A stretch of 64,000 nt of DNA, taken from contig JAVDOI010000011.1 in assembly GCA_032191485.1 (NCBI GenBank), forward strand, positions 4,973,298 through 5,037,297, given 5' to 3'. How positions within the stretch are numbered: position 1 is the first letter of the stretch; every line of letters starts with the position of its first letter. The position numbers were made by a program, and so were the translations under genes. This document shows, in pieces, positions 24,173 through 36,212 of the stretch. Under the pieces are notes generated by a model, which was given only the letters and a program-made list of their open reading frames with translations, did no database searches and was not told the DNA's origin. The stretch comes from Leptoclinus maculatus. Taxonomy: Eukaryota > Chordata > Actinopteri > Perciformes > Stichaeidae.

Positions 24173-24209
24173 GCTCTCTCTCTCTCTCTCCCTCTCTCTC
24201 CTTCTCTCA
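24173..24209. repeat. (CT)n microsatellite
   Basis: CT-rich tract with a few CC interruptions. Confidence 0.93.
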
Positions 24210-24410
24210 CTTGCCCCTCCTCGTGATACCTTAATTAAGATATTACATGATTGGATGGTTCAATTTTTTCATGCAAAATCTTAATCTGAAAAAAAAAAGG
24301 GTTTAAAATGATGCAGCACAACATGAGATATCATATTTTTTTATTCGACACATTATAATTCCTTGTCAAATCCTAGCGCAAATGGTCAGATTCCCTCTGG
24401 AGCCACAAAG

Positions 24411-24457
24411 GAGTAGTTGAGTAAATGTATCTAATTTAGTTACTTTCCACCACAGTG
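24411..24457 (-). repeat. terminal fragment of fish DNA-transposon-like repeat
   Basis: The reverse strand reads CACTGTGGTGGAAAGTAACT followed by an ATTTACTCAACTACT stretch, the familiar end of an abundant fish non-autonomous element. A related end is at 51753. Confidence 0.55.
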
Positions 24458-24514
24458 ATTCATCAAACCCTTTGCAAAATTGACAGCACGCATGTTAAGA
24501 GTTCAAATTCAACC

Positions 24515-24782
24515 CCAGTTCTATCAATCCATTTTCTAAACCGCCCTATTTCATAAAGCATTGGGTGCGAGTCAGGGCAGACCGTGGACATGTCACCAGT
24601 CTATCACAGGGATAACACACAGTGACAGGTAAACACATTACACTCCCACATGCAATTTGTGTCTCCATTTCACTTAACCCGCATGTCTTTTGACTGTGGG
24701 AGGAAACCCACGCAGACACACTGGGAGAACATGAAACCTGCTGGCTGTGAAGTGACAGAGCTAACCACCACACCACACTGAC
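24515..24782. repeat. decayed fish dispersed repeat
   Basis: Contains ATCCATTTTCTAAACCGCCC, CAGTCTATCACAGGGATAAC, TTTTGACTGTGGGAGGAAAC, CCACGCAGACACACTGGGAG and GTGACAGAGCTAACCACCAC. Their order matches a ubiquitous fish interspersed repeat from memory. The 76-codon minus frame within it is not a gene. Confidence 0.8.
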
Positions 24783-27555
24783 ATTTAACCTCAGCCGCTA
24801 TAGTTCAAAGTAAATGTGTCTCTTCGCCTTCCCCTTGTACCTCCACACGCCCGGTCCTTTTTTTTTTTATCTCCTGCACGTTTCTGGTGGAAGAACATAT
24901 TTCTCTCTCCTTGTCCCACACACATTTATTTGCGTTTTAAAAAACAAGGCGCTCATATCACAACATTTCACGTGACCACGTTGACATTTACAAAAAAATA
25001 AAAACCCACATGCTGCACCATACAGTCAAGAGTATTTTCCTCTGTATCCTAAATAAATATCTCACTCATCTGAATTAATTTGTGCCAGCGTTCAGAAATT
25101 CATGGACTTTCACCAAGTCCTATACCGTTTGAGTCTTCGTTGTGGGTCAGTGGTTAATGCAGATTAAGTTATCACCTTCTTCTCGACCTGGAACAGAGGA
25201 GCAAAATCCACATCCATATCTGGTACTGGTGACCACAGAACAGCTGCTCATTCGCTAAAAATAGGTTTGTCAAAGTCATTTGGTAAAAAAAAAAATAGTG
25301 CAACTGGAAACATCTGGCTCGTCAGATGAGGATCACCTGCTCTCCTTGCTATGCTTCGCTATTGCCAAACTTCAAATTCATTTTTTTTTTCTTGTTTTTT
25401 TTTGGTAAATAGTTCCATTAATAACAAATCAGTAAAAAATGTTCTACCCCCACAACTTTAAACCAGTTCATGACAGGGATCAGGATTACTACACAAAGTC
25501 ACAATCACTGTTGTTAGTAGTTGAAAGAAAAGAAAGAAGATAAGATAAGTTAGATAGAAACGTGCAGCAAGAGTCCTCTTCTAAAGGTCCAAAACAAACT
25601 AACAAATAAAAATTTCCAACAATTCTCCAGTTCAGTGATAATTATTTGAACAGCAGTTTTTGGGCAAAAACCCATAACATTATGCATAGGCACTCAGCTT
25701 TTCCTCTTCAAATTGTGCGCTGTTAATTTATAGCCCTACATTAAATATTTAGATGGCTGTCCTCCTCTCAACTAAATGCAAAGGCCTTGATGTTTAATAG
25801 CACAACTGTGTATGGTTCCAATCTGTGGGAGCTCTGAGCATCCAGGCAGAGCACTCCATTGTAATATTCAACAAGCCTGGTGCACGGTGAAGTGATTCAT
25901 GAGGAGCAGTTAAATTCATCCATGTCAAGTTCATGCTGCACTGTGAAAAACAGCTGATCTTATCCACGTGTTTTTATCAGGCCAGAGCAGTTCATTCTAT
26001 AAAGAGGATGAATTATGAGATCAGATGACTTTAAAATGAGGTCCCCCCCCCCCCCCCCTCCCTCCCATTTCATTAAAGTGGTTTGGGCCAAGAATTTATG
26101 GGAACGTGCTATTTTAAAGGCGCAGAACGTCTGCCAGGATGTTTTTGAGGTTTAAACTGAGCCATATATAATCTTGCACCTGCATTCAACCCACTAAGTA
26201 TTTACCTCAAGAGGATATTTATTCAACTCTGCGAGTGTGGGTTTTTGTGTCTGTGTGTTTCAGGGCATCTGTTTTAAGAAGGAATTACTGCAGAATAAAA
26301 AGCTATGGATCTGCAGACTGTTTTATCAGAAAAAAGAGAAAAGAGGAACTATTTTCACATTGTCAACGGTGCATCTAAAGACGTTACAATGGCCATGGGG
26401 ATTATAGATAAGTACATAAGTGACCATGTAGATGTCACTTCAAGAAACACAAATGCGTAGTATTTTCTTTTTCACTTTTTGATTGACTTTATTTTGTACA
26501 GAAATACATACTGCATAATAGTGCACTTATTTTCTCTGGTCTATTTTCATGATTCATTCCTGTAAGGTGCAAAGTATAAATCCTCTTTAATGGATTTACT
26601 GTGTATCGCAGTCAAATTGACCAACACATTAGTAACATTAAAGTTGAAGGCTGCTCTTCTGGAGAGAGAGATTGTTGATATTTGAACTCAACACCCAAAC
26701 AAATACCGCCTTCCAGATTTGCCGCTCGCTCCCACTGCCTTTCTCTTTATACATCCATGGCCTTTCCCCATCCTGTGCACGAGCACGAACGTCCCCTGTT
26801 GCTAATTGGTCGGAATAGTGTTGTGTCCGAGCCACTTGCCAGGAGCCAAGAGGGGCACTCAGGTGAGGGAGTGGTGTGAATTTTCTAAGTGAAATCAATC
26901 TGTAGGGGTATTCTAAACCTTTTGTTACACCGTCCCATTCCTAATCTATCGCTCAGTAGCTGATATAAATCCTTTTCTTTGTGTCATGTGCTCTCTGCGC
27001 TGTGAGGTCAAGTGCAAGTGAAAATGCTTTTGCATAATGGTGGAAGATTGCACTACATACAGATGGAGTTCGAGGATACTGGAAGCAGGAGCACCAAGTC
27101 GCTGGCATTTTACTTCACCATCTCAACTGCTTGGTTATATTGTGATTCAATTACCTGCTATGAAGACTTTTTTACTGTCAAGCTTTGCTAAACTGCCCAT
27201 GGGCGAGAATGAACGTGACAAAATCCCAAAACAATGCCTTGGATGACAGCTAATCCAAAAAAATCCCACACATGTTTAATGTCACTGCTCAAATATTCAC
27301 AACGCGATTGCCATGTTCATTTCCCGTCACACGTCAAGGCTGTTTGACGACACCTGGGTTGCTATTTTAGCCCCAGTGAACCATCGGTGTACTTGAAGAC
27401 ATTCGACAGCTGTCACTTCACAGCTTGTTTTAGTGCTTTCTGAAGCAGGATTTTATAACGGCAATAAATGTCTGTGTGCAAAGACGGTTATTTTACGTCA
27501 CCATCGAGTCTATGCTTTAAATGTCAGACAATGACACAGTTTTATCCTCTTCTCT
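24783..27555. other. intergenic DNA, no gene seen
   Basis: Holds a C16 homopolymer (26043-26058) and A/T runs. No coding, RNA gene or recognisable transposon could be supported. Confidence 0.5.
26043..26058. repeat. C16 homopolymer
   Basis: Sixteen C residues followed by TCCCTCCC. Prone to assembly length error. Confidence 0.95.
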
Positions 27556-27563
27556 GTAACTAT

Positions 27564-28835
27564 CAGTGGCGGGCCGTGCATTTTATACCTGGGCCTTCAC
27601 TGCTGTCCTGCAGCTGAAACACAGCTATGGTTATTATTTGTTTCGTGTAAAAATGAAGCTCAACACCTGTAAATACACTAACTGCAGAGAATACGCCGAG
27701 AGTGCGTCTCCTCTCTGCTCTGACTGCTGCGCGAGGCTTCTGTGAGTACCTGCCTGTGTGTGCTTTTGGGCTCACGGCAGCACCCGCTGCTCGTTCACGG
27801 CAGTAACTGTAGAACGGTACGTGCTTTAACATTATCGAGTCAAAACACCAGCAAAGTCTCCAATAACACCAGGAAAAGTCGCTAGATTTGTCGCTAGTAG
27901 CTTTTGACATAAAAAGTCGCCATGAGGTTTTGGAAAGTTGCCAGATTTAGCGAGAAAATCGGCAAGTTGCCAACACTGGCACCGGCTAAATATGTCCCCA
28001 GAGCAACATTGGACGTAACAATGGTTCCTATCACATATAAAACCAAACAAAAATCCACCTTCATAAGTTGTACAAATAATAATATACAAACAAGCATAGT
28101 AAAGCTACTGCAGATGTAAAAACAAACGCATTTAACTTACCAGAGCTGCTGTTCACTATTTAAAGACAAAGTCCATCCTCCTTTCTTTGTTAATAAAGAG
28201 TTTAATCTCACGGTTGTTCAGTATATCCGTGCGTTTTAGTTCCAGTAAGAAGTCCTTCTCGATTCATGAACGGCAGTGAAGACAGTCGAGCCTCCCCAGT
28301 TGTATTTCTTGAATACGTTTTAATGCGTTTGAGGGCTGAAAATGTCCGCTCGGCAGAGGCAGCAGATATTGGGATTGTCACCGCCCAACATGTCAGACTA
28401 GCCCACTGACCAATCACGTATGGCTAGGCCAGCTAGAAGGCTCTGACACGTCAAAGAATATGCCCAACATGTCAAACTAAAGATCTGATTGGTTGAAGAC
28501 TATGACAATCAACAATATCGTCCCCATTCACTTAAACTGCACATGGATGCACTTGTGAGTCTGCAGGCCTGGGGCCTCTCTTCTTACCTAGAGACACAGA
28601 GGTGAAATCTGATTGGATAAAAGCTCTACTTAAAACAAGCTGCACTGGAAGCAGAGCAACTGAGGAAGACAGTAGCTGTGCAATGAGAAAATAAGATAAT
28701 GGGAAACATATTTTTATAAATTATAATACATGTAGTGTATTTAAGAAAAAGTATTAAATTATAAAATAGCTATAACTTTGTGATTCTGTTTAGGCCAGCA
28801 GAGAAGGCTTTGCAGGCCCTGACGGCCCACCACTG
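27564..28835 (-). mobile_element. internally deleted hAT transposon (1272 bp)
   Basis: Terminal inverted repeats CAGTGGCGGGCCGT at the left and CAGTGGTGGGCCGT at the right (read on the other strand), 13 of 14 matching. Eight-base flanks GTAACTAT (27556-27563) and CTAACTGT (28836-28843) match at 6 of 8, an aged 8-bp target duplication as expected for hAT. The minus strand encodes the end of a transposase: the C-terminal dimerisation (hATC) domain. The rest of the transposase, including the zinc finger and catalytic core, is missing. Non-autonomous and old. Confidence 0.9.
28208..28417 (-). pseudogene. hAT transposase C-terminal (hATC) remnant
   Basis: A 69-residue frame with IPISAASAERTFSALKRIKT followed by Y-S-R-N-T-T-G-E-A-R-L-S-S-L is the conserved hATC dimerisation signature. 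The domain lies at the C-terminus of a transposase that would have been about 600 residues. Nothing upstream of it survives before the right terminus of the element at 28835, so this is a relic, not an active gene. Host-domesticated hAT genes share this motif. The surrounding TIRs and target duplication argue for a plain transposon copy. Confidence 0.88.
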
Positions 28836-28889
28836 CTAACTGTGTATATATATATATTACTTGCGGTGATAATGATCACAATCTCATCA

Positions 28890-29240
28890 TGTGGTGGTTG
28901 CTGACCATGTCCATCTCTTTATGACCACAGTGTTCCCATCTTCTAACGGCTACTTTCAGCAGGATAACGCACTCAATAGCCTCCAGAGTCATCGCATCTC
29001 ATATCCAAAGAGCACCTTTGGGTGATGGAACGGAAGATTTTGCGACCTAGATGCGCAGCTGCCAGATCTGCAGCGACATGCGTGATGCTGTCATGTCAAT
29101 ACGGACCAAGATCTCTGAGGATTGTTTCCAGCACTTTGTTGAATCCATGCCAGGAAGGATTAAGGCAGTTCTGAAGGTAAAAGTCCAACCGGGTAGAAAC
29201 AAGGTGTACCTAAGAAAGTGGAAGGTGAGTGTATGTTGTG
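28890..29240 (+). pseudogene. Tc1-like transposase relic
   Basis: Frame pieces read VFPSSNGYFQQDNA (second catalytic Asp region), then YPKSTFG, and after a frame change CFQHFVESMPGRIKAVLK, the usual C-terminus of fish Tc1-like transposases. The stretch that normally follows QQDNAP, with the conserved PPQSPDLNPIEHLW block and third acidic residue, is largely deleted. Only the tail of the DDE domain is left, with stops. It starts within about 50 bases of the hAT right end, so two class II relics abut. Confidence 0.85.
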
Positions 29241-32200
29241 TGCTTTTTGCTTTAACTGTAATAAAAGGTAGTTTATTACACTACCTTCGCTATATGTTCA
29301 CCATAATGGGATAAGTGCAAAGTGTGTGTGAAAAATATTGCTAATGATTTCTTTTCTATATACATCTCTCATCACACCTAGCCCCAAATTGTGCACATGG
29401 AGGTAGTAGTTGTAACTTATTTATAATAGATTGGAAAACAGTTCAACTTTTGTCTGCATTTTGTAAATTATTGCTTCATTATAGGAAGTGATATTGCTAC
29501 ATGAGCCCAGATGCTAACACCCTCTGTCCCTTTATCCGTTGCAGGACTATCATGTGTGACATGCGCCGGTCTGTTTTCTTTGCCAAACAACCTCTGAATC
29601 TTTTCAGACTGAATTTCCCCGTGGACAATAAGCCTCCCTGTGTCATGTCGCGTGAGCAGAAGCCTAAGGAACCAACTGCAAAGAGAAAAGGCCTCTTGTG
29701 TAGTCAGATCAGAGCTTAACTTTCAGGCATCCTGCCAGGACAGCTGCAGCCATTTGGAAGACTTGCAGCCACAGCCACGAGGCACCTCAGAGGAGCTTCT
29801 GATTCATGGGTATCGCTGCCTGACCTGAGAGTTGCAGCAGGAAGAGACACAGATGGGCGCCGAGGGAGGAGACCACTTCCTGTGTAGGTGAGATGGTGAC
29901 AACACAAGGGCAGAAAACACACTGTTCTATTTCAGGTACAGCGGCTTGTAGATCCTGTAATGTAGCAATCACATATTACCATACTGTTGACATTGCCTAT
30001 TTGTAGCTCTTTTACTACAAGTTGAAAAATAATCAACATTTATTGCTGACCATTGTCCAGAGCACACAGGAAGCTAACAGCAAGTTTGAGATTGATTTTC
30101 ATAGCTTTTTGTTTCAATTAATGTAAAGCATGAAAATCAACACGCAAACTGGCAGTTAAATAACGACTCATCATTTAGAAGTAAAACCTTGTACTTAAAC
30201 TAGAAATACAGGTTCAAATTACATCAGATAGCACATGTGCACCTCCAGACCAAAAAATAGACTCGGCAGTCCCACATCATATAGTTTACCACTTCAATAT
30301 TATTACGTAGTGTGGAGAATAGAACATAAACACAGGTTATGACTCTTTTGCTTTGTGACCAAAGTAAATATTAGAACCATTTTTCACGAGTCACATATCT
30401 TCTCACACTGAAATGGCATTTTTCAGATGGACAATTATGTACAAAATTAACTTTTGTCTCAGCAAATAACATTCGCAACTAACGGCAACAGTCTCAGCAA
30501 CTCATTTGTATAATGCTAAATACCGCTATCAGCTTTGTAGATATCTAATGTAAGCAAAAGAAAATATGAAGACATTATGCAAATAGAACCCAATTTTGCT
30601 TTCATCCGTCCACAAGACGTTCACAACACTTCCAAATGAGGAAGGGGGGATGGGGGAGGAGGTGAATACGTCATGACCAATCCTTGGGTGTATACCATTT
30701 TTCATCATCATCATCTTTGTTGTAGAGCATATTCGTCGTTTCCCTTTTCAGTCGTTTTTTGGTTTGTTGCCTTATAACTTTCTCTGAAGACTTAAGTTTA
30801 TTTTTAAAAGACACTATGTAACGAATAGAAACTGACACGCCGTTCATGAGACGTCCTAAACTGACACTAGAGGGGTATGGAGAGGGTAATAGTTTGAAGC
30901 TTGGGGCCACTGACCAAGCGTCTGTATTTGACGAGTTGGGAGCGAGAATCTGTAACTTTAATTATAGCTTTGAAACAAGACGAAGGAATGAGGGTGCTCA
31001 TTTGAATTAGACTGAATCCACATTTTCCAGTTGTATCTCTGTGTTCCCCTTAAATGTCTAAGATTAGACAAAAACCCCTGGGTACAGCATGAGTTATTCA
31101 TGAGCAGAGGAACTGCACTTGGCACCTAGTAGGAGCATCAGATGAATGAATACTAAATGGGGAAGTCAACAGCGGCGTCCCAAGAAATTTAGACTCTGAG
31201 CAGAAGCTTTTGTATGTGAACTGCTGTAATGTTTTACAAATATATATTTACAGACGTTAATTACAAGAAAATAAACATCCCAAAATATTTTACAGCGTTG
31301 TTAAATTACAGCAATTAGAGAGCAAACTCAAACTAATCTGTAGGTAGACAAAAACATGAAAGCTTCCCATATGTTAAATTATGTAAGGAATTATTTTGCA
31401 GATTCAGCTCTGATTCATGATGATGAATATGCAGAACTCTTGTTTCTTTTGATATTTACCTTACAGTTCTGTAGGAATTAGAGGAGATTATTCGGACATG
31501 GTGAAAAGGTACTTGGAAAAGCTTTGAGACCTGATTTGATGCTAAATATGTAAAATAATAAATGCAGCAAATGTTGTGTGTTACAGTTAATTAATGTCTC
31601 AGACAGTTTTGCCTATTTACTTAAATTGTGGCATTGCAGGATATTAGAGATGCAGGGATGACATCCTGTGTATATCAGAATTTAGCTCATGGTATGAGTT
31701 AATGTATTTGTAAGATGAAGTGAAAATATAGAAAACAAGAAAATGTTCACACACCATTTAAAAATGGTTTTCTTAAGTGTCTGATTCTTTGACATGTATG
31801 TGCATCAGCTCTCTGTAATCCTGTAATTAGATAGATCTGCATTTAACACTGTTTGGCCACAAGGGGGCAGTAAAACAATAAAACAAGCTGTTCGCAACCA
31901 CTCGCATTCACACTAGATGGAGTGTTGATTGTGAGGCGGTGTGGGAGGGTTACTTAATGACTCATTAACCTTGAGTGACTGCATCACAATTAGCATCTTT
32001 TGTTCCTTCACTGCCGGATTGTACAACTCTGGATCGGCAGTTACGTAATTGGCCAACGCAGCTTGACGTTTGGCTGCGTTGCTCCAAAGTAGTTGTTTTC
32101 TGTTGTTTTTTATTTATTATTTCACGGCACCCCCTGCAGTCCTCACACCCCCAAATTAATGGGACTGACGGATGTGGTGTCTGTAGGCAGCCTTAGATTT

Positions 32201-34099
32201 TGCCAACAGTTGCCTTCTTACGCATGTAAGTTGTTTTGTTTTGTATTTTATACTGTTGTAAGTCCAATACTCTTTTAGTTCTGCTTTAGTCTCCACCAAC
32301 TGCTAGGGAACATATCCAAATAATTAGCTTGTTAGGATAAAACTTAGCTAGCTGCTAACTATGTATTCCTTAAGTTTGTTGCTGAGCAGGAAACTTACAG
32401 TGGGTTTATTAAAGCTATGTTCGCTGGAAACAGCTGTCAGGTTGGTTCAGACTGAAAATAGAAAGCTAAAACTAGCTTTCAAAATGGCACTAAAACTAAT
32501 TGGTTAAGGAAAACTGTTGGTGTTGGTAGGAGAAGAGACGCAAACCGCACTCTCTTTCACCTTGTCTTCCACCTTTCACAGCTACTTTAACCTTTGCTAC
32601 TTGGAGAGGATAGTCATTATTTGCACAATTACAAGCGGTCACAAAAGGGCACTTGTCTGGAAAAATAGTTCACATGGCTTATGGGTTCTTGTGTTAGGCA
32701 AGCAGTTTTTAAACAAATGACCAATATTGTTTTTTCTGGTAAGGACAGTTTGGCTTCCTTGGAGGCAAAGCCACCGGGATCACTGGACAGAGTAAAGGCA
32801 GCTGGTAGTTTTTGTCACAGTGTTGTTAGTTTGTCTTGGGACTTGTAATGACCTCAATAATAAGTCTGAAAATGCCAATCTGGTAATATTGGCGCATGTT
32901 CACCAGAGAAAATAAACTTGTCCCGCTGAAGGGGGCCAAGTCTCATATTTTGCATTTCTTTAATGAAAGCAGTTTGGTTTGGCAGACAGATGCTTTTGGA
33001 TTGTTGCTGCTGTGATGATGAGTGGGTGCTCTGTATGGTGCTTGTTTCCATGGTGTTGTATTCTGTTGGCCGAACTTAAACTCAGCTGGACCAATTTACA
33101 CCGCTATTGCAAACTTGTGCCTACACAGGGAAGAATATTTTGAATGAAGTGTTTGTGTCTTTGGTTTTACAGTAAAAATGGTTGACGAGTTGGTTCCTCA
33201 CAAAAACTACAGCGGCGATATTGCTTCAACACTAAGCTACGTGTGTTGCTTTGAGCAAGGCAATAACGATGAAACTCCTTAATGTGCATGGTGACAATAA
33301 CCTTCTATTCGTCTATATTCTGTCTGTTACATGGAGCTCTGCCGCCCAGACGGGTTGATCTATAGACCAAATTATCAAGGAAGAGATTAAATAAATCTGT
33401 TCCTCTACTTTTATGGGCATCGTTTTTTGTCAGCGTGATGATAAAGCTCAGTAATCGTTTGTCAAACAAAGAATTAGAGCCGAGTTTATTTTCCGGTGTA
33501 AGGGAGCGACCTGTATGGATTGGGGAAAAAAAATAAAGACAGGGGCATCTATTGATTATACCTCACTATGTCAAGGTCACTGAGATGTCCGTGTAATTGA
33601 AGTTCTTTAATGGACCCACTGAAATCTGTCAGATGAGAGGGTCCACGGAAAGCGGCCGGAGGAGATAATCCCCCTTGTTGTCCATGTGTGGATGTATTGT
33701 CCACGGAGAAGCAGATAAAATATAATGTGGAAGGAGATTAAACATTTACGTTACTATAATGTGACAAAACGCTGAATCAACCTCTCACAGAAGGAAGTGT
33801 GTGAATTCATTATTTTTTTTCTGCATGCGTAGTCCTTCACAAGGTCACTATAGATCTTCAGCTCAGACAAGCAGAGAGAGAGAGAGTCTCCTTGTGTGGC
33901 TCAGTGGAGGAACATATTTAATGATAAGCTGTTGAAGTCTCACTAAAAATGTTTTACTTTGCATCCTCTCTTTACTTCCAATCCACTGACTCATTCCGAT
34001 ATTTCCACACGGCTGATCTCATTACGGTCGACTTGAAATGACTAAAGATTTGTCTCTCGGGGAATTTCATTTAAAGAAGTTTCAGATTCTTCACTCAAC
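29241..34099. other. intergenic DNA, no gene proven
   Basis: No coding region supportable. A stretch at 29513-29887 has good splice-site signals and may be a non-coding exon. The rest is AT-rich, with no long frame. Sequence near 30800-30960 is GC-richer and could be a decayed MITE, unproven. Confidence 0.5.
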
Positions 34100-34335
34100 T
34101 GAAAGTACCAGCGCAACTATTTAAAAATACTCCATTACCAGTGTCCTGAATTCAAGTAAGTAAGTAAAAGTATTATCAGTTAAATGTACTTAAAGCATCA
34201 GAAGTACTCATTTTGCAGTAGAAATGTGACTGTGTGATGTATTATTATATGACCTTAATATATTGTGATGCATCAATGTGTTAGCAGCATTGTACTATTC
34301 TACTCTTTCAACTACTTTATAGTTCGGTAGATAAG
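34100..34335 (+). repeat. decayed fish DNA-transposon-like repeat
   Basis: AAAAATACTCCATTACCAGT, GTAAGTAAAAGTATTATCAG and AAATGTACTTAAAGCATCAG occur in order, as in a widespread fish repeat remembered from perch-like genomes. Boundaries are soft; no coding content. Confidence 0.6.
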
Positions 34336-34467
34336 TCTGGTGGCTCCCAATTTAGAGTTTTAGAGTTTAAAAAAAATCACTGAATCACTGAAAATGTACA
34401 TAGTATCCGTTGTACCTAACAGTCCATTTTTTGTAATTTTGTGTCATCTTTTGGCGTCGTCTCTTAA

Positions 34468-34815
34468 AGGGACAGCTCACCTCAGACCTTCTTGTCAGCA
34501 CTTTCATGTTGGAACTATGGTTGAAAGAAAATAGTTCCTACATGACTCTGCTCACACTAAGGTTTGAATAACGGGGGTCATGATTTCTGAATAGACAAAC
34601 ATTGTTATATACATTTTTCAAATGTATAATTTTGGCACTTTAAGCATCACAATCCGAGTGCCATATAGTCCAATTGTATTGGAGGGAAGGCAAGACATCT
34701 CTTAGGCCGAAATCTGCCAAACTAGGCAATTTACACCAAAACAATCTATATTGATAAATAGCACTACAAGTAATAGGAAAAAATATGTATGTTTGATTTT
34801 GGGGTGAACTGTCGC
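34468..34815. mobile_element. TTAA-flanked MITE (348 bp)
   Basis: TTAA at 34464-34467 and 34816-34819. The left end has GGGACAGCTCACC; the right end, read on the other strand, has GCGACAGTTCACC. There are 11 of 13 matches with a 1-base offset. No coding capacity. The interior (CATATAGTCCAATTGTATTG, TTTTGGGGTGAACTGTCG) resembles an abundant fish element. Its termini are unlike those of the TTAA element at 14217, so it is a different family. Confidence 0.85.
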
Positions 34816-34819
34816 TTAA

Positions 34820-36212
34820 CAGCTTTATTTCTTTGCTTCTCCTTCACACCCAAATGAAGTCATCACATCTCTTTAATCTACCTGCCTGTACTTTGAATCA
34901 GCCCAGTGATGCATGTGACTGTCGTTATATATATGGCTGCATTGCTCTGATCATCTCGTTAATTGCAGTTACTTCCCATCCCCATCGTGTGCACTTTGAT
35001 TTAGCATTTGGATGCTACGGATGATCTCTTCATTCATTCCTGCCGCAATATGTCCCACATCTGTTCTATGTTAAATTCATGATCTCCCTCTCTTCCTGCC
35101 TTTCGTCATCTATCCTCCCCGATCTAACTTGTCTTTTTATCTCTATTCTTTATGAATATCTCACAGACATTGCGTCCTCTGGCAGTCTAAGTAGCTCATT
35201 GTTGTGGGGGGAACGTTCCCTCGGGGGAGCCATAGCCAGACAAGGGTGGATTGCTTCTGTCAGATGCACTTTTGCTTTATCTGTCAGTTGTGATGAGGGT
35301 TAAGAAACACTGTGCTCTTCTGAGAAACTCAGATTAAAATATGGGAATTGTGAAATGTCTGATAAAAACCTAAATTCTTTACATATAGTTGTTAAGGGGA
35401 AGAGTTATTGAAAGATAAAGTTATATCAATTCCCAAGGTGATGTAAGATTGCTGAATGTACACCTGAGTAAAATATGTACCCTGCAGTTTATCACAGTCA
35501 GCGTGCACTAAACGTGAAATATTGCCGTCCCTGTAACATGTGTATTAGTCTCTGTCTTAGTTGTTGATGTGTCGCGGCGGCAGTGTCACAAAGAAAAATT
35601 TGTGTTCTTTAAACGACCTCGGGAGGAAAAATAGCAATCTGATTCTCATATTTACAACTTGAGAGCTTTCACATCACAGGACAATTTAACACGGATGTAT
35701 GATTGTAGGGTTGGTCATGTAAGGGTTAAAAATACTGTGCAGTGACAACATGACACTATGTCCATTAAAAAAAAGCGTTTAAATACCTTTGAACAAGGGA
35801 CTAAAGGGAAATCTCCATATTTGTTTGGGTTTTTGGAACAATTTTATTAGTAAGAGCCAATTTGAACATATCAGAGTTTTTCCAGTTGAACATATTATTA
35901 GTATAGTATTTAGAAACTGGTAACTACAATAAAAACTCTAACTTAAAAACAACGTTAGTGTCTTTGTCACAGATGCAGATGATGAGTTGAGAATTGATTT
36001 ACCAACCTCCTACTCCTAATACTGAGGTTGAGATTGGAGCTAAAATAATTTTTCAATTAGTAGGTTGATGGAAAATTAATTATTCATAATATATAAAAAG
36101 TTTGTGTTGAAAGTGTTTTTTTTAAGTTAAAATGTGCTTGTAAAATTAATATATTTGGGTTTTTGACTGTTGGTCATACAAAACGAGAAATTCAACGATG
36201 TCACTGTTTGTA
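34820..36212. other. intergenic DNA, nothing recognised
   Basis: AT-rich sequence without a supportable frame or repeat. Confidence 0.5.

Noticed and set aside
28208..28417. Domesticated hAT-derived host gene
   Set aside because: Only the hATC end survives, inside clear TIRs with an aged target duplication; no intact frame.
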